Of a stretch of DNA of 64,000 nt, positions 20,833-30,358 are shown in pieces. Source of the DNA: an uncultured Pelagibacteraceae bacterium (GTDB lineage Bacteria > Pseudomonadota > Alphaproteobacteria > Pelagibacterales > Pelagibacteraceae); the NCBI GenBank assembly GCA_902604565.1, contig CACKZF010000001.1, positions 1 to 64,000 of the forward strand, given 5' to 3'. A program made the position numbers and the translations under genes. The number at the start of each line of letters is the position of its first letter. Position 1 is the first letter of the stretch. A model generated the notes under the pieces. That model was not told where the DNA came from. It made no database searches and saw only the letters and a program-made list of their open reading frames with translations.

Positions 20833-21576
20833 TTATTTTAAGAAGGAAACTAATGCTTTTTCCTCACTAATCCAAGCTTTAATTCCTCCATCAAGAACAT
20901 AAACGTTTTTAAAACCAAGATCTTCTGCAAAAGCATTGCCTAAAATTGATGCTGTTTCACCATCATGACTAACAAAAATAATTTCAATATTTTGAGACTC
21001 TGCTCCAGCTAAAGCTCTTACTCTATCCATAAGGTAAACATTAAATTTTCCATTTTTATCGAAAGCTGTTTCTTGAAACGACTCTTTAATTACACCAGTT
21101 TTAATCCATTGGTCTTCCGTTCTAATATCTAAAACTACTGCATTTTTTTTCAATAAATTGTTTAATTCATCAGATGTGATTAAATTATAATTTGGATCTA
21201 GAACATCAATAATCTTAAACTCAAAAATAAGATCGGAGTTTGGTGGTATTATATTTCCAGCGCCTGTTGCTCCATATGCTAGTTCAGCAGGTATTTTAAT
21301 TTTTCTGACAGTTCCTTTATTGGCTCCAACTATACCCATTTCAAAACCAGGTATAACTTCTTTCATGCCTATTTGAACAACTAAAGGTCTATCTTTACCA
21401 ACGTTGGTATCGAAAACTTTTCCATCAACAAAAGAACCTGTGTATTCAATTTGAACCCATGAGTGATTAATAATTTTTTTTCCTTCACCTGGCTTATCAA
21501 GAATAATTTCTATTTCTGCGGCAAAAACATTACAAATTAAAAAAAAATATATTATTAGAAATTTAATTTTATTCAT
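20833..21576 (-). CDS. Secreted FKBP-type peptidyl-prolyl isomerase fused to a rhodanese-like domain
   Basis: Signal peptide; FKBP VIPGFEMGIVGANKG...IPAELAYG...IPPNSDLIFEFKIIDV; C-terminal rhodanese fold VVLDIRTEDQW...GFKNVYVLDGGIKAW. Confidence 0.88.
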   Translation of the reverse strand: MNKIKFLIIYFFLICNVFAAEIEIILDKPGEGKKIINHSWVQIEYTGSFVDGKVFDTNVGKDRPLVVQIGMKEVIPGFEMGIVGANKGTVRKIKIPAELAYGATGAGNIIPPNSDLIFEFKIIDVLDPNYNLITSDELNNLLKKNAVVLDIRTEDQWIKTGVIKESFQETAFDKNGKFNVYLMDRVRALAGAESQNIEIIFVSHDGETASILGNAFAEDLGFKNVYVLDGGIKAWISEEKALVSFLK

Positions 21577-23172
21577 TTAGATTATTTTTAATTCTTTATA
21601 ATTAGTCTTCTCAACTTTTAAACAAGCTTTTCTATATTTTGGCATTCCACCAGGATAAGGTAAAAAAGACTTCGACTTGCCAGGTATATTGTCGCCTTTA
21701 TACCACGAGCTTTTTGCTTTCATAAATAATGTTTTTTTAACTGAGCTCGTAATTTCTTTTTGCCATTTTTTTGCTGCTTCATTTGTACTTTCTATACTTT
21801 GTCTTTTATTATTTTCCAAAAACTTAATACATTTAGTAATCCATTCAACATGCTGTTCTATTTGTACTGGTACATTTGTTAATACTGAGGGACTTCCTGG
21901 ACCACTAACTATAAACATATTTGGAAAGTTAGGAACAAGAAGTCCTAAAAAACTTTTAGGCCCACTTTTCCAATATTTAGTCAATTTAATTCCCTTTTTT
22001 CCAGTTATATTTAATTTTTCAATTGAACCTGTCAAAGCATCAAAACCTGTTGCAAATATAATTTTATCTAGTTTGTATTCATTTTTTTTTGTCTTTATTC
22101 CTCTTTTGGTAATTTTTATTATTGGGTTTTCTTTTAAATTAACTAATTCCACATTTTTTTTATTAAACATCTCATAATAATTTGTATTTAAGGTTGGTCT
22201 TTTAGCAGTAAATGGGTGGTCAAAATTAGTAAGGATCTTTGCATACTCTCTATTATTAACTGTTGAGTATATTTTATTTTCAATAAATTTAACTGCTGTT
22301 TTATTTGCTTTGATGGTTTTTACTATGTCATTAAAAGTTGCTCTAAAGGATAAAGTTCCATAATGCCAAGATTTTTCATACATCTGATTTCTTCTTGCTT
22401 CGTTAAAATCAAATGCAGATTTTTTTGGAAATTCAAAAGGATGGCCGCCTGGTGTTCTTTTTAAAAAACTTCTTAATTTATTAAAATTTTTTTTATAGTT
22501 TTTAATGTTTGTATTTGATAATTTTCTATTTCTTGCTGGAATACTAAAATTCGGTGATCTTTGGAATAAAACTAATTTTTTTGCTTTTTTGGCAATTTCA
22601 GGTGCGATCTGTATCCCAGAAGAACCTGTTCCTACCTGTCCAACAATTTTATTTTTAAAATTAATATTTTTTTTGGGCCATCTTCCACTGTGATGTAGTT
22701 GACCTTTAAATTGGTTTATTCCTTTTATTGCAGGTAAATTAATTGAGGAAAGGGACCCAACTGCACAAATTAAATATTTTGCAAAATAAATTTTCTTATT
22801 GTTCGTTTTTATTTTCCATAAGTTTTCTTTTTCAAAATATTGTGTAGATATTACCTTTTGATTAAAAACTATGTTTTTTTTTAAATTAAATTCTTTTGAA
22901 AAATATTTGAGATATTTTAAAATTACTTTTTGTTTAGGATATCTTTCTTTCCAAGTCCAGTTTTTAAAAATTTTTTTTGAAAAAGTAAAACCATAGGTAA
23001 AACTCTCTGAGTCACATCTCGCCCCTGGGTATCTATTCCAGTACCATGTACCTCCTAGATCATCTCCTTCTTCTAGGACCAATGTGTTTAATTTTAATTT
23101 ATCTCTCAAACAATGAAGTTGATATAGCCCTGAAAATCCAGCACCTATAATTAATGCGTCTAAATATTTCAT
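21577..23172 (-). CDS. Flavin-containing (Baeyer-Villiger-type) monooxygenase
   Basis: GAGFSGLYQLHCL FAD motif, GTWYWNRYPGARCDSES, second GTGSSGIQ Rossmann motif. Confidence 0.9.
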   Translation of the reverse strand: MKYLDALIIGAGFSGLYQLHCLRDKLKLNTLVLEEGDDLGGTWYWNRYPGARCDSESFTYGFTFSKKIFKNWTWKERYPKQKVILKYLKYFSKEFNLKKNIVFNQKVISTQYFEKENLWKIKTNNKKIYFAKYLICAVGSLSSINLPAIKGINQFKGQLHHSGRWPKKNINFKNKIVGQVGTGSSGIQIAPEIAKKAKKLVLFQRSPNFSIPARNRKLSNTNIKNYKKNFNKLRSFLKRTPGGHPFEFPKKSAFDFNEARRNQMYEKSWHYGTLSFRATFNDIVKTIKANKTAVKFIENKIYSTVNNREYAKILTNFDHPFTAKRPTLNTNYYEMFNKKNVELVNLKENPIIKITKRGIKTKKNEYKLDKIIFATGFDALTGSIEKLNITGKKGIKLTKYWKSGPKSFLGLLVPNFPNMFIVSGPGSPSVLTNVPVQIEQHVEWITKCIKFLENNKRQSIESTNEAAKKWQKEITSSVKKTLFMKAKSSWYKGDNIPGKSKSFLPYPGGMPKYRKACLKVEKTNYKELKII

Positions 23173-23252
23173 ATATAACTACTCAATGTTATTATTTAAT
23201 TTATAAAGTATATGTTAAAAGATTTTTAAAAAAATTTAATTATAAAAATATT

Positions 23253-24854
23253 ATGCAAAACTTTGATTATGTTATTTTAGGTGCTGGATCTGCTGGCTGT
23301 GTACTAGCAAATAGATTAAGCGCTAATCCAAATCATAAAGTTTTATTGATCGAGGCTGGAAGTAGAGACACAAACCCTTGGATCCATATTCCAGGTGGAT
23401 ATTTTAAAACAATGTTGAACCCAAAAACGGATTGGTGTTTTCAGACGGAAAAAGAGGAGTTTTGTGATAATAGAGAAATGGTTTACCCAAGAGGTAAAAC
23501 TTTAGGTGGAAGTTCCTCAATAAATGGAATGCTTTATATTAGAGGTCAATCGAACGATTTTGATTATTGGAGACAGCTTGGTAACGTTGGTTGGTCATGG
23601 GAAGATGTGCTTCCCTATTTTAAAAAATCTGAAGATTTTCAATTTGGTGAAAATGAATTTCATGGATCTGGTGGTCCTTTGGCAGTTCAACAAATAAGAG
23701 GAACTTTTAAAGTGTGCGATCTATTTATGGATGCAGCAGAAGAATTTGGTCACAAAAGAACTGATGATTTTAATAATGGTGACAATGAAGGAATGGGTTA
23801 TTTTCCTTTTACCGTAAGAAATGGTCTAAGATGTAGTACTGCCGTAGGCTATCTAAATCCAGTTAAAAAAAGAAAAAATTTAAAAGTTGTTACGAATGCT
23901 CATGTTAAGAACATTGAGTTTGATAATAAAAAAGCAGACAAAGTGAATTATTGGATTGGTGAGAATGTAATTACTGTTAAAGCAAATAAAGAGGTAATTT
24001 TAAGTTCTGGGACTATAGGCTCACCTCATATTCTTCAAGCTTCAGGTATTGGTCCAGGTGAACTTTTAAAAAAAAATAATGTAAATGTAGTTAAAGATCA
24101 TCCTGGAGTAGGTATGAATTTAACAGATCATTTAATGTTAAGACCAGTTTATAAAGTTAAAAATTTAGAAAGCTTAAATGATATCTATTATAGTATGACT
24201 AAAAAGTTTATGACTGGACTTAAATATTTCTTATTTAGAAAAGGACCACTAACGGTCGGGGCTAGTTATTTATGTGGCTTTGTAAAAAGTGATGATCATT
24301 TAGCAACTCCTAATTTGCAATTCCATGTATCTCCAGCTAGCACAGATGTCTTAGGCAAAGGCTCCCTTCATAAATTTACAGCATTTACTCCTAGCATCAC
24401 AAATGTAAGACCAACTAGCAGAGGTTCAATTAAATTAAAATCATCAGATACAAGAGTATCTCCAGAAATTAAGATGAATTACTTATCTACAGACGAAGAC
24501 AGAGAAATTGCAGGTAAAGCATTAAAAATCACAAGAAATATTGTTATGAATTCAAAAGCTTATAAAGAGTATGAGCCTGAAGAATATAGGCCTGGAATTC
24601 ATATTACGGATAATGAGGAATTGGCAAAAGAGGCTGGAAAATTTTGTAGTACTATTTTTCATCCTGTGAGCACATGTAGAATGGGGACTGACGAAAATGC
24701 AGTTGTATCTGACCGATTAGTCGCTCATGGCTTAGAAAATTTAAGAATTGTTGATGCATCTGTCATGCCATCAATAACCTCAGGAAATACTAATGCACCT
24801 ACTATTATGATTGCTGAAAAAGCAGCAGATATGATAATAGAAGATGCTAGATGA
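23253..24854 (+). CDS. GMC family oxidoreductase (choline/alcohol dehydrogenase-like)
   Basis: LGAGSAGCVLANRLS, GGSSSINGMLYIRG, C-terminal HPVSTCRMG; start moved from 23154 to ATG 23253 (MQNFDYVILGAG). Confidence 0.92.
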   Translation: MQNFDYVILGAGSAGCVLANRLSANPNHKVLLIEAGSRDTNPWIHIPGGYFKTMLNPKTDWCFQTEKEEFCDNREMVYPRGKTLGGSSSINGMLYIRGQSNDFDYWRQLGNVGWSWEDVLPYFKKSEDFQFGENEFHGSGGPLAVQQIRGTFKVCDLFMDAAEEFGHKRTDDFNNGDNEGMGYFPFTVRNGLRCSTAVGYLNPVKKRKNLKVVTNAHVKNIEFDNKKADKVNYWIGENVITVKANKEVILSSGTIGSPHILQASGIGPGELLKKNNVNVVKDHPGVGMNLTDHLMLRPVYKVKNLESLNDIYYSMTKKFMTGLKYFLFRKGPLTVGASYLCGFVKSDDHLATPNLQFHVSPASTDVLGKGSLHKFTAFTPSITNVRPTSRGSIKLKSSDTRVSPEIKMNYLSTDEDREIAGKALKITRNIVMNSKAYKEYEPEEYRPGIHITDNEELAKEAGKFCSTIFHPVSTCRMGTDENAVVSDRLVAHGLENLRIVDASVMPSITSGNTNAPTIMIAEKAADMIIEDAR

Positions 24855-25426
24855 CCGAAGAAATAACAATTTTTTTTCAAATAATCTTTATAGATTTAAT
24901 TTTAGCTGGAGATAATGCCATTATCATTGGAATGGTTGCCTCTAAGTTTCCACCAAAACAAAGAAAAAAAATTATTTTTTGGGGCATTGGCGGAGCAGTA
25001 ATACTAAGAATTTTATTAACACTTTTAACCGCTTATCTTTTACAAATCACAGGTTTAAGACTTATAGGTGGTCTGTTGCTTCTTTACATAGTTTATAAAC
25101 TTTATGTCGATGTAATTAAGAATTCAGGTGGTGGTGAGGAAAATATTAAAGTTGATAACTCATCAATGTTGAAAGCAATTTGGACCGTTTTGCTAGCTGA
25201 CTTTACGATGAGTTTAGACAATGTGCTCGGTGTTGCTGGTGCTGCCAAAGATCATTATTATCTATTAATATTTGGTCTTGTTTTATCTATTATTTTGATG
25301 GCTACAGCTGCAACATTAATTTCCAAATGGATAAAAGATTATAAATGGATAGCATGGGTTGGTTTATTTGCTATATTGTTTGTGGCAGTTGAACTAATTT
25401 ACACAGATTTAAAACTTTTTATTTAA
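24851..25426 (+). CDS. TerC/YjbE family integral membrane protein
   Basis: DLILAGDNAIIIGM...DFTMSLDNVLGVAG TerC motifs. Confidence 0.9.
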   Translation: MTEEITIFFQIIFIDLILAGDNAIIIGMVASKFPPKQRKKIIFWGIGGAVILRILLTLLTAYLLQITGLRLIGGLLLLYIVYKLYVDVIKNSGGGEENIKVDNSSMLKAIWTVLLADFTMSLDNVLGVAGAAKDHYYLLIFGLVLSIILMATAATLISKWIKDYKWIAWVGLFAILFVAVELIYTDLKLFI

Positions 25427-26185
25427 ATGTATTTAAAAAAAATTAATCTTAAAAATAAGTATGCTCTTGTAACGGGGGCTGGTAAAGGCTTAGGTAGAGC
25501 TTGTTCTATTGCAATGGCTGAGGCTGGTGCAACAATAATAGGACTAAGCAGAACTTCCTCGGATTTAGATAAACTAGAAAAAGATATAAAAAAAGTAAAA
25601 AGTAAATTGATAAAAATAAACTGTGATGTAATGGATTACCAAGATTTAAGTAAAAAATTAAAAAAAATAAAAATAATAGATATTTTAGTAAACAATGCTG
25701 GGACTAATATTCCAGAACCGTTTGATAAAGTGAAACAAGAAAGTTTAAATTATTTAATAGATTTAAATTTAAGAGCTGCATTTAATGTTGCTCAAATAGT
25801 TGTAAAAAAGATGATAAAAAATAAGAAAAGAGGTGGATCCATTATAAATATGTCATCGCAACTTGGTCATGTAGGTATGTCTGGTAGAAACGTTTATAAT
25901 ATGACTAAATTTGGTATTGAAGGACTAACTAAAGGTATGGGTGTAGAGCTCGCCACAAAAAATATAAGAGTAAATACTGTAGCGCCAACCTTTGTTGAAA
26001 CGCCTATGGTGAAAAAATTTTTTAAAAATAAAGATTTTAAAAAATTAGCACTAGGAAATATTCCTATGGGTAAAGCCGCAAAAGAGAGTGACGTAGCAAC
26101 TGCAGTTTGTTTTTTAGCTTCAGATGCTGCAGCAATGATAACAGGAACATCTATAAAAATAGACGGTGGGTGGACTGCAAAATAA
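25427..26185 (+). CDS. Short-chain dehydrogenase/reductase
   Basis: TGAGKGLGR, NNAG, YNMTK motifs. Confidence 0.92.
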   Translation: MYLKKINLKNKYALVTGAGKGLGRACSIAMAEAGATIIGLSRTSSDLDKLEKDIKKVKSKLIKINCDVMDYQDLSKKLKKIKIIDILVNNAGTNIPEPFDKVKQESLNYLIDLNLRAAFNVAQIVVKKMIKNKKRGGSIINMSSQLGHVGMSGRNVYNMTKFGIEGLTKGMGVELATKNIRVNTVAPTFVETPMVKKFFKNKDFKKLALGNIPMGKAAKESDVATAVCFLASDAAAMITGTSIKIDGGWTAK

Positions 26186-26973
26186 TGAAAAAAATATTGC
26201 TTATCATAGCAATTTTATTTCCAACAAACATTCTAGCGATTGAATTTACTGGTAAGTTTATTCAAGGACACTATATTTTAGGTAAAACTGATCCAAGTTC
26301 AAAAATTATAATTGATAAAAAAAAAATAAAAGTATCCAAAAATGGTTTCTTTGTATTTGGTATAGATAGAGATAGAAAATACGACATATTAATTACAAAA
26401 ATTTCAAATGGTAAAACTAAAAAAATTACTAAACGTGTATTTAAAAGAAAGTACAACATTCAAAGAATAGATGGATTACCTGAAAATAAAGTAACACCCC
26501 CAGAGTCTGTATACAAAAGAATAAAAAAAGAGAATGGAAAAATAGGTGAAGCAAGAGCCATAAATTCAGATTTAAATTATTTTAGCAATAAATTCATTAT
26601 GCCTGTTAAAGGAATAATTAGTGGAGTTTATGGAAGTCAAAGAATTCTAAATGGTAAACCAAGATGGCCTCACTATGGAATAGATATTGCTGCAAAAAAA
26701 GGAACGCCAATAAAGTCATCTGGAACTGGAGTTGTTACAATGGCTGAAAATGATCTTTATTATACTGGTGGAACAATCATAATGGATCACGGCCATGGCA
26801 TATCAACAATCTATTCACATTTAGAAAATGTAATGGTTGACGTTGGAGACTTAATAAAACAAGGTGATATAATTGGTACAGTAGGTTCTACTGGCAGATC
26901 AACAGGTCCTCATCTAGACTTTAGAGTTAATTGGTTTCAAACTAGACTTGATCCAATGACAGTTATTCAATAA
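26185..26973 (+). CDS. M23 family metallopeptidase (LytM-type), secreted
   Basis: HYGIDIAAKKGTPI, HGHGISTIYSHL, GPHLDFRV; start trimmed to ATG 26185, which overlaps the preceding TAA. Confidence 0.9.
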   Translation: MKKILLIIAILFPTNILAIEFTGKFIQGHYILGKTDPSSKIIIDKKKIKVSKNGFFVFGIDRDRKYDILITKISNGKTKKITKRVFKRKYNIQRIDGLPENKVTPPESVYKRIKKENGKIGEARAINSDLNYFSNKFIMPVKGIISGVYGSQRILNGKPRWPHYGIDIAAKKGTPIKSSGTGVVTMAENDLYYTGGTIIMDHGHGISTIYSHLENVMVDVGDLIKQGDIIGTVGSTGRSTGPHLDFRVNWFQTRLDPMTVIQ

Positions 26974-26982
26974 TCTATTACT

Positions 26983-27753
26983 ATGAAAAATGATATCCAA
27001 TCAGTTTCAAAAAGACTAGTTAATGCCTACAACAAAAATAAATTAATCAATCCAATACCAGAGAAGTTTTGCAAAAATATTAAACTTGCACATAAATTAA
27101 GAATGTTATGTGAAAGTAAAATTAATGATAGCAAAATAGGGTTTAAAGCAGGTGGAACTATTTTTGCTCTGTTAAAAAAGTTAAAAGAAAAAGAACCTTT
27201 CCATTCAACCGTATTTCAAAAAAACCTTATTAAATCAGGAGGTAAAGTTAAGGTAAATAAATATGCTCTCGGTATTGAAGTAGAAGTTTATTACATAATT
27301 AAAAAATCCTTTTTTGGTTTCAAGGGTAGGCTAAATCCAAAAAATGTCACAAAATTTATAACCCATATGGGTACTTGTATTGAGGTAGTAGGTTTTAGAC
27401 AGAAGAAAAAAGGTATTAAGTTTTTAGGTGATTTATGCAGTGATTTTGGAGTGAATATTAAATTTATTACGGGACCAAAAAAGAAGTTTAAAAAATTAAA
27501 TTTAAATAATTTAAAAACAAATTTAAAAAATAATAAGGGTTTAAATATCAAAGGTAATACAAATACTGTTTATATAAACCCTCTTAATTCTTTAAAATTT
27601 GTCTTAAATAAAATTAGGAAAGAAAAAGTAAAATTAGAGAAAGATTTCTACGTGTTCACAGGCTCAACGGTAGGAGTTGTTCCAATAAAAAATAAGGGCG
27701 AATATATAGGCAAAGTTGATAAAATCGGATCAGTTAGAACCACTATCAATTAA
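26983..27753 (+). CDS. 2-keto-4-pentenoate hydratase/FAA hydrolase-like protein
   Basis: Overall similarity to the MhpD-like fold (KIGFKAGGT..., FTGSTVGVVPIK). Confidence 0.55.
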   Translation: MKNDIQSVSKRLVNAYNKNKLINPIPEKFCKNIKLAHKLRMLCESKINDSKIGFKAGGTIFALLKKLKEKEPFHSTVFQKNLIKSGGKVKVNKYALGIEVEVYYIIKKSFFGFKGRLNPKNVTKFITHMGTCIEVVGFRQKKKGIKFLGDLCSDFGVNIKFITGPKKKFKKLNLNNLKTNLKNNKGLNIKGNTNTVYINPLNSLKFVLNKIRKEKVKLEKDFYVFTGSTVGVVPIKNKGEYIGKVDKIGSVRTTIN

Positions 27754-28904
27754 TGGGTCTTCATTTTTCCTCAGAAGAATTCAAAAGTAGAAAAAATAAA
27801 GTTATTACTAAATTAAAAGAGGAAAAAATAGATGCGTTGATCATGTTTAGACAAGAGTCTATGTATTGGCTGACTGGTTACGATACATTTGGTTATGTTT
27901 TTTTTCAGTCCTTAATATTAGACCAAAAAGGTAATTTAATATTATTAACTAGAGCTCCTGATTTAAGACAAGCACAAAATACTTCAAATATAGAAAATAT
28001 AAAAATTTGGGTTGATAAAGATGATTCTAATCCCACAGAAGATCTAAAACAAATCTTAAACGAACTTAACTTAAAAGATAAAAAGATCGGTATTGAGTAT
28101 GAAGCTTATGGACTTACTGGACGTAATGCAATTAATTTAAATAAATCATTAAAAAATTTTTGCTCTTTAGATGATAAATCTGAATTAATAACAAAACTCA
28201 GAGTAATTAAATCTCCTGAAGAAATAGTTTATGTTAAGAAAGCAGCAACTCTTGCCGACAAAGCTTTAGATGAAGTTTGGAAATTTGCTAAAAAGGGAGT
28301 GAGTGAAAGTAAAATTCTTGCTGAAATGAATAGAGTAATTTTTGAAGGAGGTGGGGACTATCCTGCAAATGAATTTATAATAGGTTCTGGTAAAAACGCA
28401 CTACTATGTAGATATCAATCAGAAAAACAAATACTTAATGATGTAGATCAACTAACTATTGAATGGGCAGGTACGTATAGACATTATCATTCTGCAATGT
28501 TCAGAACTATACCGATTGGAAAAGCAAATCCCAAACATTATGAAATGCACGAGGCTTGTGAAGAAGCACTAAAAAATTGTGAAAATACATTAAAACCTGG
28601 CAATAAAATTGGAGAGGTTTTTGATATGCATGCAAAAATATTTGATAATTTAGGTTATAAAGATTGTCGGATGAATGCATGTGGATATTCATTAGGTGCA
28701 ACATTTTCCCCTAATTGGATGGATTGGCCAATGCTTTACACAGGCAATCCTTATGTAATCCAACCAGGAAATGTTTTCTTTATGCACATGATTCTAATGG
28801 ATAGTAAAAATGAGTTAGCTATGAATCTAGGTGAGACTTACATTGTTACTGAGAAAGGAAATGAAAGACTAGGTAATCAAAAGACAGACTTAGTTATTCT
28901 CTAA
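27753..28904 (+). CDS. M24 family metallopeptidase (Xaa-Pro peptidase/creatinase/ectoine hydrolase-like)
   Basis: RQESMYWLTGYDTFGYV N-terminal domain; pita-bread C-terminal domain. Confidence 0.85.
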   Translation: MGLHFSSEEFKSRKNKVITKLKEEKIDALIMFRQESMYWLTGYDTFGYVFFQSLILDQKGNLILLTRAPDLRQAQNTSNIENIKIWVDKDDSNPTEDLKQILNELNLKDKKIGIEYEAYGLTGRNAINLNKSLKNFCSLDDKSELITKLRVIKSPEEIVYVKKAATLADKALDEVWKFAKKGVSESKILAEMNRVIFEGGGDYPANEFIIGSGKNALLCRYQSEKQILNDVDQLTIEWAGTYRHYHSAMFRTIPIGKANPKHYEMHEACEEALKNCENTLKPGNKIGEVFDMHAKIFDNLGYKDCRMNACGYSLGATFSPNWMDWPMLYTGNPYVIQPGNVFFMHMILMDSKNELAMNLGETYIVTEKGNERLGNQKTDLVIL

Positions 28905-29067
28905 GTATTAAACAATTTTAAAACCCAGTTTGGTCATAATAATAAGTTATCTAATTGAAAATATTATTTGTAAAAGATACTTTATTAATACCATATCTCA
29001 TGGTGAAAAAGAGGCCGATATCGCATCGGTTAAAAGCGAGTTTTGGAAAAACAAACAAGGAGAGTGT

Positions 29068-29259
29068 ATGAAAAGAATGCACAGAGTTTTAAGTTCGTTT
29101 AGCCGAGGCTCAAAGAACGCTAGGCTAAATCAATTAATGTTTCGAAATTTGAAAACTGTAGAAACTAATGCCAACGGTACAAGTGGATACGTTATCAAAT
29201 CAGGAAAAAATTCTGGGGAAACATTAGGACACTTGAAAAAAGAGAGTAAAAAAATATAG
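29068..29259 (+). CDS. 63-aa basic protein of unknown function (possible N-terminal extension to 28930)
   Basis: ATG 29068 preceded by AAGGAG at about 29058; in frame with listed ORF 28930..29259; followed by a strong terminator. Confidence 0.55.
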   Translation: MKRMHRVLSSFSRGSKNARLNQLMFRNLKTVETNANGTSGYVIKSGKNSGETLGHLKKESKKI

Positions 29260-29272
29260 CTTAAAGAATGAG

Positions 29273-29309
29273 ATATGGGGCATATAAAAATAACTGCCCC
29301 ATATTTTTT
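29273..29309 (+). terminator. Rho-independent terminator
   Basis: ATATGGGGCA (29273-29282) / TGCCCCATAT (29295-29304) followed by TTTTT. Confidence 0.9.
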
Positions 29310-29313
29310 CTTT

Positions 29314-29715
29314 CTATTTTACTGGGGTCATAATTTTTTGACCTTCAACTCCCATAGCAACAACAATTGCTTTAACAGGAACATCTCCAATATTTTTAGA
29401 TTCATGAGCCACACCTACATCTTCAATAAATGCATCTCCAGCTTTATAAACATAGCTTTTGCCACCTTGAGTAAGTTCAATTTCTCCTTGTTGTATCATT
29501 ATTAATACAGGGAACGAGTGAGTATGCGGAACTACAGGGCCTCCTACGGGCACAGTAAATTCAAAAGCTGTGATCTTTGCTTTTCCGGATGGATAAACAA
29601 TATCGTTACCCATACCAGTCTGACTAGTTGATAAAATTCTTTTTACATGACCATCAGCAAAAACATAGCTGTTTAAACCAAATGATACAAATAAAATTAG
29701 AAATAATTTTTTCAT
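29314..29715 (-). CDS. Secreted cupin-domain protein
   Basis: Signal peptide; VVPHTHSFPVLIMIQQGEIE, GDAFIEDVGVAHES. Confidence 0.85.
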   Translation of the reverse strand: MKKLFLILFVSFGLNSYVFADGHVKRILSTSQTGMGNDIVYPSGKAKITAFEFTVPVGGPVVPHTHSFPVLIMIQQGEIELTQGGKSYVYKAGDAFIEDVGVAHESKNIGDVPVKAIVVAMGVEGQKIMTPVK

Positions 29716-29785
29716 AAAATACCTTTCTGATTAATGAAGTTAAACTATCAGGTGATAGAAATTAATATATATGGCAAAATGTAAT

Positions 29786-30358
29786 CTATTTACTCCACTC
29801 AACTTTAAACATAGCTTCGTTGCGTCTCATCATAGGAAGAGTAAAAGGACCATTATAGGTTGCTCTTATTGGAGGTCCTTTAATGATTACTTTATCCTCT
29901 AAGAGTTTTTTATTTAAAATTTCCTTATGTTTGAAGAAATTATTATCTGAGGCTCTTCCAGAATATTCTATTACAGCAAAAAAACCTTCTTCTATTGTTG
30001 AGATTTTAACATCTGAATTTGTGGGTATAGGCGCATTCTCTTTTGTAAATTTTGATGGAAGATAAAATTGCATATAGTATCCATTATCCTTCTCACCCTG
30101 TGTTACTGGTACAGTCATTTTAATTTCTTGGGATTTATTATTCTGACCCGAGATATATTTAAAAAGTTTTCTAAAACTACTGTCATCATTTCTACTTACA
30201 ACTTCGACAACTAGACGTTCTTTATAATGTCTCACTTCGTATATTTCAGATTTATACACTACATCATATTGAGATTCCTCATAAGCCATTGAAGTAGAGT
30301 AAGGTAAAATACAGAATATATAAATCAAAAAAGATATCGATATTATTGATTTTCTCAT
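29786..30358 (-). CDS. SOUL heme-binding family protein, secreted
   Basis: YEVRHYKERLVVEV, KMTVPVTQ, AVIEYSGRAS. Confidence 0.88.
   Translation of the reverse strand: MRKSIISISFLIYIFCILPYSTSMAYEESQYDVVYKSEIYEVRHYKERLVVEVVSRNDDSSFRKLFKYISGQNNKSQEIKMTVPVTQGEKDNGYYMQFYLPSKFTKENAPIPTNSDVKISTIEEGFFAVIEYSGRASDNNFFKHKEILNKKLLEDKVIIKGPPIRATYNGPFTLPMMRRNEAMFKVEWSK

Noticed and set aside
21677-22177. 166-aa plus-strand ORF
   Set aside because: Antisense to a well-supported flavin monooxygenase; hydrophobic composition is a by-product of AT-rich antisense reading.
29275-29505. 76-aa plus-strand ORF
   Set aside because: Starts in the terminator hairpin and is antisense to the cupin gene.
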